This document shows, one piece after another, positions 1-9,360 of a DNA stretch of 64,000 bases. This stretch comes from an uncultured Bacteroidales bacterium (GTDB lineage Bacteria > Bacteroidota > Bacteroidia > Bacteroidales > UBA932). The number at the start of each line of letters is the position of its first letter. Position 1 is the first letter of the stretch. A model generated the notes under the pieces. The model saw nothing but the letters and a program-made list of their open reading frames with translations. It was not told the origin of the DNA and did not search any database. Position numbers and translations under genes: made by a program. The stretch is from contig CALVDM010000008.1 of NCBI GenBank assembly GCA_944326335.1, positions 1 to 64,000 on the forward strand, given 5' to 3'.

Positions 1-4
1 TTTG

Positions 5-75
5 TTGAGATAGAAGGATTCGAACCCTCACTGACAGAGCCAGAATCTGTAGTGCTACCATTACACCATATCTCA
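5..75 (-). tRNA. tRNA-Gln (anticodon CTG)
   Basis: Read on the minus strand, this folds into a full cloverleaf. The acceptor stem is TGAGATA paired with TATCTCA, the anticodon stem is ACAGA/TCTGT around the loop TTCTGGC, and the T-arm carries GGTTCGAATCC. The anticodon CTG reads the glutamine codon CAG. The discriminator base is A, and the 3' CCA is not encoded, so it must be added after transcription. It lies near the window edge; no second tRNA is visible beside it. Confidence 0.95.
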
Positions 76-101
76 ATGTCCCCTTTTTGTTTTTGGGACT
101 G

Positions 102-131
102 CAAATTTACTAAGGATTTTTAAAAATACAA
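102..131 (-). promoter_or_regulatory. Promoter for tRNA-Gln
   Basis: On the minus strand there is TTG (131-129), a 19-base spacer, then TAAATTTG (109-102). This fits the Bacteroidota primary-sigma consensus of TTTG near -33 and TAnnTTTG near -7. Transcription would start about 20 bases before the tRNA. The 76-161 stretch between the tRNA and the next gene holds nothing else recognisable. Confidence 0.55.
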
Positions 132-161
132 TAGAATAAAGGTATTTTTATATATTTTCCC

Positions 162-1247
162 TTATAAACCGTACTTTTTCAATATCCTGAGTATCGGTTT
201 CTTTATGGACCGCGCCCATGCCATATAGCCCATATCCGACGGATGTGTACCGTCTACCGAACTTTCGTGGGCATCTTTTCCCGTGTCCGGGACTATGAAA
301 TAGACATTGTCATATTTCCGGATAGCCTCTTTCATGAGTCCGGCTGCCATGTCCATCTTTGCCTGCTCCAGGCTGTCGGTCACCGGATTGAAGTTCCTGG
401 CTTCCCGGTATATCGTCTGCATGAAAATGAGAGGGATGTCCGGATGGGCTTTCTGTATCTTCTCGATGAAAGGGAAGAGCCTTTCCTTTATCATGTCGGC
501 TGAAGGATTCGAGAAGGCATCGAATATCAGTGCGTCCACATCGGCATCCGCAAGCACGTCTGCAAAGTATGGCTGCATCTTGCAGTTGCCGTTGCATCCG
601 AGGTTGAGAATCTGCAGCCCGGTATCCCTCATGAGCTGCATAGGGTATGACATGCCGGGACGGCTTGTGCTTATGCCGTGCGTGTAGCTGGAGCCGAAGA
701 TGCCTATCCTGTGCCTGAACGGAGATTCGAGCCTGTCCAGTGTCGCGCCTTCTTCTACCCCGATTTTCACTGAATACATCTCGCTGTATATCGGCAGGTA
801 CAGCATGCACTCTTTCTCGGAACGGTCCATGCCGGAAATGAGTACGAGCGGTGCATCGGATTCTGGATTCCCGGCTCTGGATGCTGCGTAGAGCCATTTG
901 CCGTCTTTCTTTATATAGAGGTCATATCCTCTCAGGGAAATGCCCATGGTGTTCGGGGCATTGTTGTAGTAGCCGTATTCGCTCTTTACGGAAATAGTGC
1001 TCGAATTGGTCTTGAACAGGACCGCGAGCCCTGCGGAACATCTCACCTGCGTGTTTTCGCTTTGCGTGAAGCCCTTGTAACGGCAGGTGTCGACCCTGTG
1101 GTACGGATTCGGCGTGCCTTCCAGGATTTTCCCTATCAGGTTCAGCCCGGAGGCTTCGGTATAGACATATTTTACGTTACCCGGGGTCTGGGCCATGGCT
1201 GCAAACCCGACTGTCAGTGCAAGAAAGATGGTTGTGATGCTTTTCAT
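162..1247 (-). CDS. Secreted SGNH/GDSL-family hydrolase
   Basis: A 361-residue exported protein with a signal peptide ending near AAMAQ (residue 20). The first 175 residues look like the beta-rich N-terminal domain found before SGNH hydrolase domains in Bacteroidota. The catalytic half starts at IGIFGSSYTHG (181-191), where Ser187 occupies the nucleophile position and the usual GDS is GSS. The C-terminal DGTHPSDMG (332-340) supplies the Asp and His of block V. Such enzymes are usually carbohydrate or lipid esterases; nothing here fixes the substrate. It stands alone, divergent from the MFS transporter gene at 1342. Confidence 0.8.
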   Translation of the reverse strand: MKSITTIFLALTVGFAAMAQTPGNVKYVYTEASGLNLIGKILEGTPNPYHRVDTCRYKGFTQSENTQVRCSAGLAVLFKTNSSTISVKSEYGYYNNAPNTMGISLRGYDLYIKKDGKWLYAASRAGNPESDAPLVLISGMDRSEKECMLYLPIYSEMYSVKIGVEEGATLDRLESPFRHRIGIFGSSYTHGISTSRPGMSYPMQLMRDTGLQILNLGCNGNCKMQPYFADVLADADVDALIFDAFSNPSADMIKERLFPFIEKIQKAHPDIPLIFMQTIYREARNFNPVTDSLEQAKMDMAAGLMKEAIRKYDNVYFIVPDTGKDAHESSVDGTHPSDMGYMAWARSIKKPILRILKKYGL

Positions 1248-1292
1248 GATGAAGACTTTTGTAATCCGGATGTAAATCTACATACAATTTCT

Positions 1293-1300
1293 TATATTTG
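1293..1300 (+). promoter_or_regulatory. Candidate -7 element for the MFS transporter gene
   Basis: TATATTTG matches the Bacteroidota -7 consensus and lies 41 bases before the start codon at 1342. No convincing TTTG element sits 18-21 bases upstream, so this is only half a promoter match. Confidence 0.35.
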
Positions 1301-1341
1301 CCACGACCAAGCCTGCATTACAGAGCCGGCATCACAAAAAT

Positions 1342-2721
1342 ATGAGCCTATACTCCTTTTACAGAATCAGCAAGCCGTCGGAAGAAAAAATCCCTGACAA
1401 GGAAGTGATGGACGTCTACAGAAAGTTGAGGCGGAACACATTCTGGGGAGCGACAATAGCATACAGCCTGTACTATGTGTGCCGCCTGAGCCTCAGTGTG
1501 GTCAAGCAGCCGGTCATAGATTCCGGACTCTTGTCGGCAGGGCAGCTGGGTATCATAGGTTCAGCCCTGCTTTTCGTATATGCCGTCGGAAAGTTCATGA
1601 ACGGCTTCATTGCGGATTACTGCAACATAAGGCGGTTCATGGCCACCGGACTTGCCGTGTCGGCCGTGATAAATCTCGTGATGGGCGTGCTCGGCTTCCT
1701 CCACGGCAGCATGGGGCTGGCTTCCGTTGCCGTGTTCATATCCTTCGCGATACTCTGGGGTGTCAACGGCTGGGCCCAGTCCATGGGTTCCCCTCCCGGG
1801 ATAATCAACCTTTCGCGCTGGTTTCCGCTGAAGAAGCGAGGCACATACTATGGTATATTCAGTGCAAGCCCGTATCTCGGAGAGTTCCTGTCTTTCATTG
1901 TGATAGGGGCGATTGTCGGGACTTTCGGATGGCAGTCCGGATTCATCTTTTCCGCAGTCGCCGGACTTGCCGGCACCCTGATAATCCTTTTCTTCGTGAG
2001 CGATACGCCCGAAAGCAAAGGGCTTCCTTCTGTCCAGGACCTCTCGTCCGAGAACATGCAGAAGGAAGACCGCATGAAAACGTCCGAGGTCCAGAGGATG
2101 GTGCTGAAGCATCCGGGGATATGGATAATCTCCGCCGCGAGTGCCTTCATATACATAACAAAGTATGCAATAGCCGGCTGGGGCGTACTGTTCCTTCAGA
2201 AGGAAAAACTTTTCTCCATCGAATCCGCCACCCAGATTATCGCCTTCTCCGCGGTTTTCGGCGTGCTCGGGACTGTGCTGGCGGGCTGGCTTTCGGACAC
2301 TGTCTTCAGGAGCGACAGGATAAAGCCTGCAATTTTGTCTGGTGCGCTCGGGTTCGTATCCCTTGCCCTCTTCCTTTTCGCTGGCGGAGGCTATGTGGCC
2401 AATGTCGTGTATGTCTCACTGTTCAGCCTTGCCATAGGTGTGCTCTACTGCATTGTGGCCGGTCTGATGGCCGTGGACATAGTCCCGAGGAAGGCGACAG
2501 GCGCGGCCCTCGGCATTGTCGGCATATCGAGTTATGTGGCAGCCGGAATCCAGGACATAGCCAGCGGCTATCTGATAGAGGGTAACATGCAGCAGGCAGC
2601 CGACGTTGCCGATGCGGTCTACAACTTCACTCCTGTCTCCGTTTTCTGGCTCACTGCGGCACTTGTCTCGTTCCTTCTCCCTGTACTCAACTGGAAGAAG
2701 ATGATGAAAAAGAACAACTGA
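1342..2721 (+). CDS. MFS transporter, organophosphate:phosphate antiporter (GlpT/UhpT-like) family
   Basis: A 459-residue integral membrane protein with about twelve hydrophobic segments. The first segment contains the YSLYYVCRLSLSVVKQ stretch (about residues 41-56), which matches the conserved TM1 arginine region of GlpT, UhpT and UhpC proteins; that arginine helps bind the phosphate group. Further family-like signatures are WGVNGWAQSMGSPP in TM4 and LSRWFPLKKRGTYYG after it. It probably exchanges a phosphorylated metabolite for phosphate, but glycerol-3-phosphate cannot be separated from hexose phosphates on sequence alone. No glycerol or hexose-phosphate catabolic gene is next to it. Confidence 0.8.
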   Translation: MSLYSFYRISKPSEEKIPDKEVMDVYRKLRRNTFWGATIAYSLYYVCRLSLSVVKQPVIDSGLLSAGQLGIIGSALLFVYAVGKFMNGFIADYCNIRRFMATGLAVSAVINLVMGVLGFLHGSMGLASVAVFISFAILWGVNGWAQSMGSPPGIINLSRWFPLKKRGTYYGIFSASPYLGEFLSFIVIGAIVGTFGWQSGFIFSAVAGLAGTLIILFFVSDTPESKGLPSVQDLSSENMQKEDRMKTSEVQRMVLKHPGIWIISAASAFIYITKYAIAGWGVLFLQKEKLFSIESATQIIAFSAVFGVLGTVLAGWLSDTVFRSDRIKPAILSGALGFVSLALFLFAGGGYVANVVYVSLFSLAIGVLYCIVAGLMAVDIVPRKATGAALGIVGISSYVAAGIQDIASGYLIEGNMQQAADVADAVYNFTPVSVFWLTAALVSFLLPVLNWKKMMKKNN

Positions 2722-2754
2722 CCCTCCCCGAAGCATGAGCCTGAAGGGGCTCTG

Positions 2755-4470
2755 CTACAGCATCTGTCCTCCGATGAACTCCCTTATTATGGAAGTGGGC
2801 GGTATTGCTGCAATCTCTTCCGGAGACAGAGCCACTATATAGTCAAGGAATTTCAGGAGCCTTATGGCTTCGGTGTAGGCCGGAGAGTTGGGGGCAATCC
2901 TTCTCAGAAGCGGCTCGGCATAGTATTTCAGGAGAGGGAGCTCGAAGATGAGGGCGGAATTGAATGCCGCGTCCGCATTTTCCTGGAAAGGGAAGATGTT
3001 CCTGTTTTCCCCGCGACGGACGCTGTGCCATCTCATGATTGTGTCTTCAGGAGTCACTCCACGCACTCTGTTGTCCCTGACGATGCGCCTCAGGAGCCTG
3101 TTGTCCGAAGTGGAGATGTTGTTGTTCTCGTCCAGCGCGAGAGATGTGAGGGCTGAAGCGTAGACCCTGAATATGCGCGAGTTGTCCACTGCCGATGTCA
3201 TCTCGGGATTGAGCGCGTGGATTCCTTCCATTATCAGGATGTCGTTCTCGTCAATGTGCATCATGTCCCCGTCGAAGTGCCGTCTGCCCTCCTTGAAGTT
3301 GAACCGCGGAATCTCCACGGTCTTTCCTGCGAGCAGGTCGTTCAGCTGCGAGTTGAGCAGGTCCAGGTCCATGGCATGCAGGCTTTCGAAATCATACTCC
3401 CCGTTGTCGTCCTTCGGGGTCAGCTCCCGGTCCACGAAATAATTGTCGAGTTCTATGACTTTCGGGTTCAGCCCCAACACCTTGCATTGTATCGCCAGTC
3501 TTTTGGAACTGGAGGTCTTCCCGCTGCTCGACGGCCCGGCAATCATGATTATCCTCGATCTGTCGCGCCTTTCGAATATCTTGTCCGCGATGTCGGCGTA
3601 TTTCCTCTCGTGCAGGGCTTCCGCCAGGTTGATGAGGCGGACGGCATTGCCTTCCGATATTGTCTTGTTCAGGGTCCCGACTCCCTTCACGCCGGTTATC
3701 TCGCACCAGTCGGAGTATTCCTGCAGGGTCGCCGCAAGTTTTGACTGCCTTTTCAGAGGCGTGACCTTGTTCACCCGGCCTTCTTCAGGGAACTGCAGGC
3801 AGAACCCGTTCTTGAAGCCGGCAATGTCGAAAATCCTGAGGTATCCCGTGGAGGGGACAAGCGGTCCGTAGAAAGTGTCCGCTTCCCCGCCGAGGAAATA
3901 TACGCTGTAGTTGAATTTTCCGAGGGACTCCAGAAGGCTTGCCTTGTCCGGCTGGTTGTTCTCGGTGAAGAGCTTCCCTGCTTCGGCGGCAGTCATCTTC
4001 ACCTTGTGGAAACGGATGTCTGCGGCTATTATCTCCTGCATCCTCTCCTTTATCCTGTCCAGGTCGTCGTCTGTGAGAAAATGTACAGGCATCATTGAAT
4101 CCCCGTCTTTCCCCGGGTCCTTTATCTCGCAGTAAAGCCCGCTCGGGAGGGAGTATTCGATGAAAAGCGTCTTGTCCGGGTAAAGGTCCCGTATCGCATG
4201 CTGGAGCACGAAGCACAGAGACCTGACGTATGTCCTGCGGCCGTCAGGATGGTTGTAGCCGATGAATTCTATTTTATGCGGCATCATCACCTTGAACTCG
4301 AGTTCCTTCAGCGCATGGTCCACGAGTGCGGCGAGTACGGGAAGCTCTATCCCGCTCTTTTCATCCGTAACGGTGCTGCAGAATTCTTCAGACAACGCCT
4401 GCAGCGAGGTGCCTGCGTCCACCTTGTGATACGACTTGTCGTTGTCGCAGTATAACCGAACTTCTTCCAT
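2755..4470 (-). CDS. Nucleoside kinase with TGS and ThrRS-like N-terminus (uridine kinase-like)
   Basis: A 571-residue cytoplasmic protein. Residues 1-60 resemble a TGS domain and about 60-230 resemble the second additional domain of threonyl-tRNA synthetase, with HKIEFIGYNHPDGRRTYVRS at 65-84. The C-terminal half is a phosphoribulokinase/uridine kinase P-loop domain, with Walker A GPSSSGKTS at 312-320 followed by a uridine-kinase-like LDNYFVDRE. Proteins of this architecture are annotated as nucleoside kinases in Bacteroidota, Clostridia and Thermotogae and would phosphorylate uridine, cytidine or a related nucleoside. It is the last gene of an operon after uvrA (9-base gap). Confidence 0.85.
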   Translation of the reverse strand: MEEVRLYCDNDKSYHKVDAGTSLQALSEEFCSTVTDEKSGIELPVLAALVDHALKELEFKVMMPHKIEFIGYNHPDGRRTYVRSLCFVLQHAIRDLYPDKTLFIEYSLPSGLYCEIKDPGKDGDSMMPVHFLTDDDLDRIKERMQEIIAADIRFHKVKMTAAEAGKLFTENNQPDKASLLESLGKFNYSVYFLGGEADTFYGPLVPSTGYLRIFDIAGFKNGFCLQFPEEGRVNKVTPLKRQSKLAATLQEYSDWCEITGVKGVGTLNKTISEGNAVRLINLAEALHERKYADIADKIFERRDRSRIIMIAGPSSSGKTSSSKRLAIQCKVLGLNPKVIELDNYFVDRELTPKDDNGEYDFESLHAMDLDLLNSQLNDLLAGKTVEIPRFNFKEGRRHFDGDMMHIDENDILIMEGIHALNPEMTSAVDNSRIFRVYASALTSLALDENNNISTSDNRLLRRIVRDNRVRGVTPEDTIMRWHSVRRGENRNIFPFQENADAAFNSALIFELPLLKYYAEPLLRRIAPNSPAYTEAIRLLKFLDYIVALSPEEIAAIPPTSIIREFIGGQML

Positions 4471-4479
4471 TTCAAAAAA

Positions 4480-7275
4480 TCAAAGTATTTCAGCAAGAAA
4501 AGGTCCTGTAACCGATTCTGGATTGCGTGCGAGTTCTTCCGGCGTCCCGGATGCCACGATGCGTCCGCCGGCCTGTCCGCCCTCCGGTCCGAGGTCGAAT
4601 ATGATGTCGGCAGACTTGAGCACGTCCAGGTTGTGTTCGATGACTATCACGGTGTTCCCCTGGTCCACGAGCTGCTGCAGGACTTTCAGCAGCACTTTTA
4701 TATCTTCGAAATGCAGGCCGGTCGTCGGCTCGTCAAGTATGTACAGGGTGTTGCCGGTGCCTTTCCGCCCGAGTTCCGCCGCGAGCTTCATCCTCTGGCT
4801 TTCCCCTCCGGAGAGGGTGACGGCAGACTGGCCCAGACGGACATATCCGAGACCTACGTCGACGAGGGCCTTCAGCTTCTGGGTGATGGACGGGATGTTC
4901 CCGAAAAATTCGTATGCTTCGCTTATGGACATCTCGAGCACATCGTTGATGTTCCGGTTCTTGTATTTCACGGCCAGCGTGTCTTCCTTGTACCTCCTTC
5001 CCCTGCATTCCTTGCATACCACATTCACAGACGGCAGGAAATTCATCTCTATGACCTTTATGCCCGCCCCCTTGCATTCCTCGCACCGGCCTCCCGGCAC
5101 ATTGAAGGAGAATCTGCCTGCCTTGAATCCGCGGACTTTCGCGTCCGGTGTGGATTCGAACAGCTGCCTGATGTCGTTGAACACACCTGTGAAGGTGGCC
5201 GGATTGCTGCGCGGTGTGCGCCCGATAGGGCTCTGGTCTATCTCTATCAGTTTGTCGATATTCTCTATGCCCACAATCGAACTGCATGGGAGAGCCTGCA
5301 TCCTGGCATTGTAGAACCTGTTTTTCAGGACAGGCATGAGAGTCTCGTTTATGAGCGAAGACTTGCCGCTCCCGCTGACTCCGCTTATGCCGATGAGCAT
5401 GCCGAGAGGAAAGTCTATGTCCACATTCTTGAGGTTGTTCCCCCTCGCACCCCTTATCCCGAGGAATGAACCGTTCCCCTTGCGCCTTGTCGCAGGAGTC
5501 GCAATCGAGTTCCTGCCTTTCAGGTAGTCGAGGGTCACAGAGTCCTTTACTACCATGTGTCCGAGAGTCTCCCTGTCCGGCTCTATCCCTCCGAGTATGT
5601 AGCTCACCGGGGCGTTGAGGCATATCCTGCCGCCGTTTTCTCCGGCTCCCGGACCTACATCCACGAGCCAGTCCGCAGACATCATCGTTTCCGCATCGTG
5701 CTCGACGACCATCACCGAATTGCCTTCGTCCCGGAGCTTCTTCAGGGAGGCTATCAGTTTCCGGTTGTCCCTCTGGTGCAGTCCGATGCTCGGCTCGTCG
5801 AGAATGTACAGCACGTTCACGAGTTTTGAACCTATCTGTGTGGCAAGCCTTATCCTCTGGCTCTCACCTCCGGAGAGCGATGCGGTGGCCCTGTCGAGCG
5901 AGAGATATTCGAGCCCGACGTCCACAAGGAAGGAAATCCTGTCCTTCAGCTCCTTGATTATGTCGCGTGCGATGAGTCTCTCCCTGTTGTCGAGCTTGTC
6001 ATTGAGCGAGCCCACCCATGCCGCAAGGTCGGAAATCTCCATGGCGGACACTTCGGAAATCGTCTTGCCGTCTATCCTGAAATACCCTGCATCTTCGTTG
6101 AGCCTTGTCCCGTGGCAGACAGGGCATACTATCTTCTCGTTTATGTTGTCGGTGATTCCCGGAAACGAGACCATTTCCGAAGATGCGCCTTCCCCGACCC
6201 TGAAAAGCTCGTCAGAGCCGAAAATTATCAGAGATATGACCTCCTCGGGGATTTCGTCTATCGGACTGTAAAGGGAAAAGTCGTATTTCCTTGCTATGGA
6301 CCTTATTATGTCGAATTTCCTTGTCTCGCGTATTTTCCCCAGGGGCACTATCCCGCCGTCTGCTATGGATATGCTCCTGTCCGGGATTATGCTGTCGATG
6401 TTCACGTCCACTATCATCCCGAGACCCTTGCAGTGCGGGCAGTAGCCTTGCGGAGAATTGAAGGAGAATGAATGCGGTGCCGGTTCCGCTATGGATATCC
6501 CGGTGTCCGGGCATACGAGATGCTTGGAGAAATGCCTGATTTCCGACGTCTCCATGTCAAGGACGGCAAGGGACCCTTTCCCGAGGTTCAGTGCCGACAT
6601 CACGGAGTTCCTGATGCGCTTCTCGTCTCTGGCTTCCGGCTTCAGCTTGTCCACGACGAGTTCTATGAAGTGGGCCTTGTATCTGTCCAGGGAGGTGACT
6701 TCGCTCAGGTCCTTTATCTCCGAGTCTATCCTCGCCTGCGTGTAGCCGCGTCTTTTCAGCTGGTCGAACAGTTCCCGGTAGTGGCCTTTCCTTCCTTTCA
6801 CGAGCGGGGCGAGGAGTATGCACTTGCGCCCTGCGTAGTTCTGCATTATGAGCGAGACTATCTGTTCGTCGGTATATCTGACCATCTCCTTCCCGGTGGC
6901 AGGGGAGTAGGCCTTGGATGCCCGGGCGTAGAGCAGTCTGAGGAAATCATAGATTTCGGTGATTGTGCCTACGGTCGACCTCGGGTTGTTGCCGGTGGTC
7001 TTCTGCTCTATCGCTATTATCGGGCTGAGTCCCGTGATGCTCTCCACTTCAGGTTTCCCGAGGATGCCGATGAACTGTTTCGCGTATGTCGAGAGGGTGT
7101 CCATGTACCGTCTCTGGCCTTCGGCATATATGGTGTCGAAGGCGAGCGAGGATTTGCCGCTTCCGCTCAGGCCCGTAATCACGACGAACTCATTGCGCGG
7201 AATGTCCACCGACACATTCTTGAGATTGTGTGCGGATGCACCCCTTATCTCTATGTATTCTTTCTTTTCTGTCAT
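4480..7275 (-). CDS. uvrA: Excinuclease ABC subunit A
   Basis: A 931-residue protein of normal UvrA length. It is the damage-recognition ATPase of nucleotide excision repair and loads UvrB on DNA. There are two ABC ATPase halves: Walker A GLSGSGKSS near residue 34 and GVSGSGKSS near 640, each with an LSGGESQR signature. Zinc-binding CPHCKG and CEECKG/CKECRG modules lie in the insertions. The C-terminus carries the second Walker B, ILDEPTTGLHFED. Its start codon overlaps the stop of the upstream metallo-hydrolase gene by 4 bases (ATGA), so the two are probably translationally coupled. No uvrB is in the window. Confidence 0.97.
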   Translation of the reverse strand: MTEKKEYIEIRGASAHNLKNVSVDIPRNEFVVITGLSGSGKSSLAFDTIYAEGQRRYMDTLSTYAKQFIGILGKPEVESITGLSPIIAIEQKTTGNNPRSTVGTITEIYDFLRLLYARASKAYSPATGKEMVRYTDEQIVSLIMQNYAGRKCILLAPLVKGRKGHYRELFDQLKRRGYTQARIDSEIKDLSEVTSLDRYKAHFIELVVDKLKPEARDEKRIRNSVMSALNLGKGSLAVLDMETSEIRHFSKHLVCPDTGISIAEPAPHSFSFNSPQGYCPHCKGLGMIVDVNIDSIIPDRSISIADGGIVPLGKIRETRKFDIIRSIARKYDFSLYSPIDEIPEEVISLIIFGSDELFRVGEGASSEMVSFPGITDNINEKIVCPVCHGTRLNEDAGYFRIDGKTISEVSAMEISDLAAWVGSLNDKLDNRERLIARDIIKELKDRISFLVDVGLEYLSLDRATASLSGGESQRIRLATQIGSKLVNVLYILDEPSIGLHQRDNRKLIASLKKLRDEGNSVMVVEHDAETMMSADWLVDVGPGAGENGGRICLNAPVSYILGGIEPDRETLGHMVVKDSVTLDYLKGRNSIATPATRRKGNGSFLGIRGARGNNLKNVDIDFPLGMLIGISGVSGSGKSSLINETLMPVLKNRFYNARMQALPCSSIVGIENIDKLIEIDQSPIGRTPRSNPATFTGVFNDIRQLFESTPDAKVRGFKAGRFSFNVPGGRCEECKGAGIKVIEMNFLPSVNVVCKECRGRRYKEDTLAVKYKNRNINDVLEMSISEAYEFFGNIPSITQKLKALVDVGLGYVRLGQSAVTLSGGESQRMKLAAELGRKGTGNTLYILDEPTTGLHFEDIKVLLKVLQQLVDQGNTVIVIEHNLDVLKSADIIFDLGPEGGQAGGRIVASGTPEELARNPESVTGPFLAEIL

Positions 7276-7943
7276 TCCTCTCCTTCGTCATTTGGGAAGT
7301 TGAACGGTACCAGGAACGGATTTTTAGTGCGTTCATCGGCTATCGTGGTCGTGGGCCCGTGTCCCGGAATCACTGTCACGTCACCGTCCATGTCGAGAAG
7401 TTTCGTCCGTATGCTTTCCATCAGCCTGTCGTAGTCTCCTCCGGGCTGGTCTGTCCGGCCGATTGTCCCGGCGAAAAGCGTGTCTCCGCTAATCAGCAGC
7501 TTGTCGGCCCTGTCGTAATAACAGACCCCTCCCGGCGTGTGCCCTGGCGTGTAAAGGACTTCAAAACTCGTGTTGCCGGACTTGATGACGTCACCGTCGG
7601 CTATGTCGGTGGTCTTTGCCGATATTTCCGGCACCTCGATGCCGAACATCCTTGAGAATGCACCGTTTGCCCTGAGGGTCTCTTTCTCCGCCGGATGCAT
7701 GAAGACCGGTATGCCGTATCTGTCCACGCAGTCCTGAAGCCCGAGGACATGGTCGAAATGGGCATGTGTGAGAAGGATTTTCACCGGCTTTATGCCATTG
7801 TTGCCGATGGCTTCGTAGAGGCTCGACCTCTCGCTTCCGGTGCCGCATCCGGGGTCTACAATCACCCCTTCTCCAGTCTCGTCCCAGATGAGCTGGCAGC
7901 ACTCGCGGAATTCATTGAAATAGAAACACTTTATTTTTATCAT
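7272..7943 (-). CDS. Metallo-beta-lactamase-fold hydrolase (glyoxalase II-like)
   Basis: A 223-residue cytoplasmic protein with the full metal-binding set of the MBL fold: THAHFDH near residue 79, GHTPGG near 133, the bridging aspartate in ISGDTLF and a C-terminal GHGP. Length and motifs match the short glyoxalase II-like thioesterases or hydroxyacylglutathione-hydrolase-like proteins that many bacteria carry. The physiological substrate cannot be told. It leads the operon with uvrA and the nucleoside kinase. Confidence 0.85.
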   Translation of the reverse strand: MIKIKCFYFNEFRECCQLIWDETGEGVIVDPGCGTGSERSSLYEAIGNNGIKPVKILLTHAHFDHVLGLQDCVDRYGIPVFMHPAEKETLRANGAFSRMFGIEVPEISAKTTDIADGDVIKSGNTSFEVLYTPGHTPGGVCYYDRADKLLISGDTLFAGTIGRTDQPGGDYDRLMESIRTKLLDMDGDVTVIPGHGPTTTIADERTKNPFLVPFNFPNDEGEE

Positions 7944-7987
7944 CGTAAAATCCTTGTTTTTTGTCCGGAAACCCGCTGTAAATATAC

Positions 7988-8006
7988 CAAATTTAATCTA
8001 AATTTG
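7988..8006. promoter_or_regulatory. Divergent -7 elements between the MBL hydrolase and deoxynucleoside kinase genes
   Basis: Two near-identical -7 boxes are set back to back: TAAATTTG on the minus strand (7995-7988) and TAAATTTG on the plus strand (7999-8006). Each points at one of the divergent genes. Clear TTTG partners at the usual distance are not visible for either. Confidence 0.4.
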
Positions 8007-8029
8007 CCGGAAATGATAATCCGAGACTT

Positions 8030-8659
8030 ATGCATATAGCTATTGCCGGAAACATAGGCAGCGGGAAGACGACACTGACCAAGATGCTCGCCGCACACTA
8101 CAACTGGACACCTAAATTCGAATCTGTGGACTATAATCCGTATCTCGCCGATTTCTATGAAGATATGGAAAGATGGTCCTTCAACCTCCAGATATATTTC
8201 CTGAACAAGAGGTTCAAGGACGTGGTGGAGATTTCCAAATGTCCCGATGTCATAATACAGGACAGGACCATATACGAGGATGCGAGGATATTCGCCCCGA
8301 ACCTGCATTCCATGGGTCTGATGAGTACCCGCGACTTCGAAAACTATTCCGACCTTTTCGACCTCATGATGTCTCTCGTGAATCCGCCGGACCTGCTGAT
8401 ATACCTGCGCTCGAGCATACCGAATCTCGTGAGCCAGATACAGAAACGCGGGCGGGAATACGAGAAGAGCATACGTATAGACTACATCACCGGCCTGAAC
8501 GAACGATATGAGGAATGGATAGCGGGCTACAGGCACCGGCTTCTCATCCTCAATGTGGACGAAATCAAGTTCGAGAACCGGCCGGAAGATTTCCAGACCA
8601 TCACCGACAAGATTGACGCCGAACTTTTCGGCCTTTTCAAGGATGTGGAACAGGAATGA
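8030..8659 (+). CDS. Deoxynucleoside kinase
   Basis: A 209-residue salvage kinase that would transfer phosphate from ATP to a deoxynucleoside such as deoxyadenosine or deoxyguanosine. The P-loop GNIGSGKTT lies at residues 7-15. An ESVDYNPYL substrate-site region follows, and then the DRTIYEDA motif near 82, typical of the dNK/dGK family. A lid region with YLRSS and an arginine-rich RGREYE comes later. Length matches the family. It converges on ispF with only 3 bases between the stop codons. Confidence 0.9.
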   Translation: MHIAIAGNIGSGKTTLTKMLAAHYNWTPKFESVDYNPYLADFYEDMERWSFNLQIYFLNKRFKDVVEISKCPDVIIQDRTIYEDARIFAPNLHSMGLMSTRDFENYSDLFDLMMSLVNPPDLLIYLRSSIPNLVSQIQKRGREYEKSIRIDYITGLNERYEEWIAGYRHRLLILNVDEIKFENRPEDFQTITDKIDAELFGLFKDVEQE

Positions 8660-8662
8660 CCT

Positions 8663-9142
8663 TCAGTCTTTCTTCAGCAGGGCGGATGCATAGACTTCGC
8701 ACCCTTCCGACCTTCCCACAAAGCCGAGCTTCTCTGTCGTCGTGGCCTTCACGGACACGGCAGAGACGTCGATGCCCATGACTCCGGCGAGCGTCTCCCT
8801 CATCTGCATTATGTAAGGGGCGAGTTTAGGCTTCTGCAGGGCTATCGTGATATCCACGTTCCCTACGCTGTAGCCTGCCGCCGATACAAGTTCCATCGTC
8901 TTCCCGAGCAGGATTTTGCTGTCTATCCCCTTGTATTCGCCGGACGTGTCGGGGAAGTGCCTGCCGATGTCTCCGAGAGCCAGTGCACCCAGCAGTGCGT
9001 CGCAGAGTGCGTGTATGGCCACATCGCCGTCCGAGTGGGCCACACATCCGGTCCTGCTTTCGATTCTCACCCCTCCGAGCCATAGCGGAAGTCCTTCGGC
9101 AAGTGCGTGCACGTCATAACCGTTGCCTATCCTCATGTCCAT
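8663..9142 (-). CDS. ispF: 2-C-methyl-D-erythritol 2,4-cyclodiphosphate synthase
   Basis: IspF closes the cyclodiphosphate ring in the MEP pathway for isoprenoids. The start at 9142 gives 159 residues, the normal length, beginning MDMRIGNGYDVH; the open frame runs upstream to 9196 but those residues do not belong to the family. Zinc and substrate residues are visible in GYDVHAL, AHSDGDVAIHALCDALLGA and the C-terminal KATTTEKLGFVGR. No other MEP gene is in the window. The 218 bases upstream (9143-9360) hold only a candidate -7 element of the next gene. Confidence 0.95.
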   Translation of the reverse strand: MDMRIGNGYDVHALAEGLPLWLGGVRIESRTGCVAHSDGDVAIHALCDALLGALALGDIGRHFPDTSGEYKGIDSKILLGKTMELVSAAGYSVGNVDITIALQKPKLAPYIMQMRETLAGVMGIDVSAVSVKATTTEKLGFVGRSEGCEVYASALLKKD

Positions 9143-9279
9143 AACCGTGGAATTTTTCAAGGATGTAAATATACTGTATATGCGGACAAAGTCCAAATCG
9201 GTGACCCGGAAGTCTTCCGGACACCTCTGACAATGTCATATCTCATGCGGCAATGCGTCCGATTGGAATTAAAAATTCG

Positions 9280-9287
9280 TATATTTG
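9280..9287 (+). promoter_or_regulatory. Candidate -7 element upstream of the mutL operon
   Basis: TATATTTG lies 73 bases before the small membrane protein gene at 9361. The nearest upstream TTG (9263-9265) is only 14 bases away, shorter than the usual spacing, so only the -7 half is supported. Confidence 0.35.
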
Positions 9288-9360
9288 CAAGATTGGGGAT
9301 GTGTCTGTGCCCGCGCGGGCGGACATGCTCCAGGGATGAAGTGAATGTAATCGGACAATT

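Noticed and set aside
1335-1342. Minus-strand TATTTTTG just before the MFS gene as promoter for the SGNH gene
   Set aside because: It lies about 90 bases from the SGNH start with no -33 partner; more likely chance.
2732-2756. Stem-loop of nine base pairs with one bulge between the MFS and nucleoside kinase genes
   Set aside because: No T-run follows on either strand and it overlaps the kinase stop codon, so I cannot call it a terminator.
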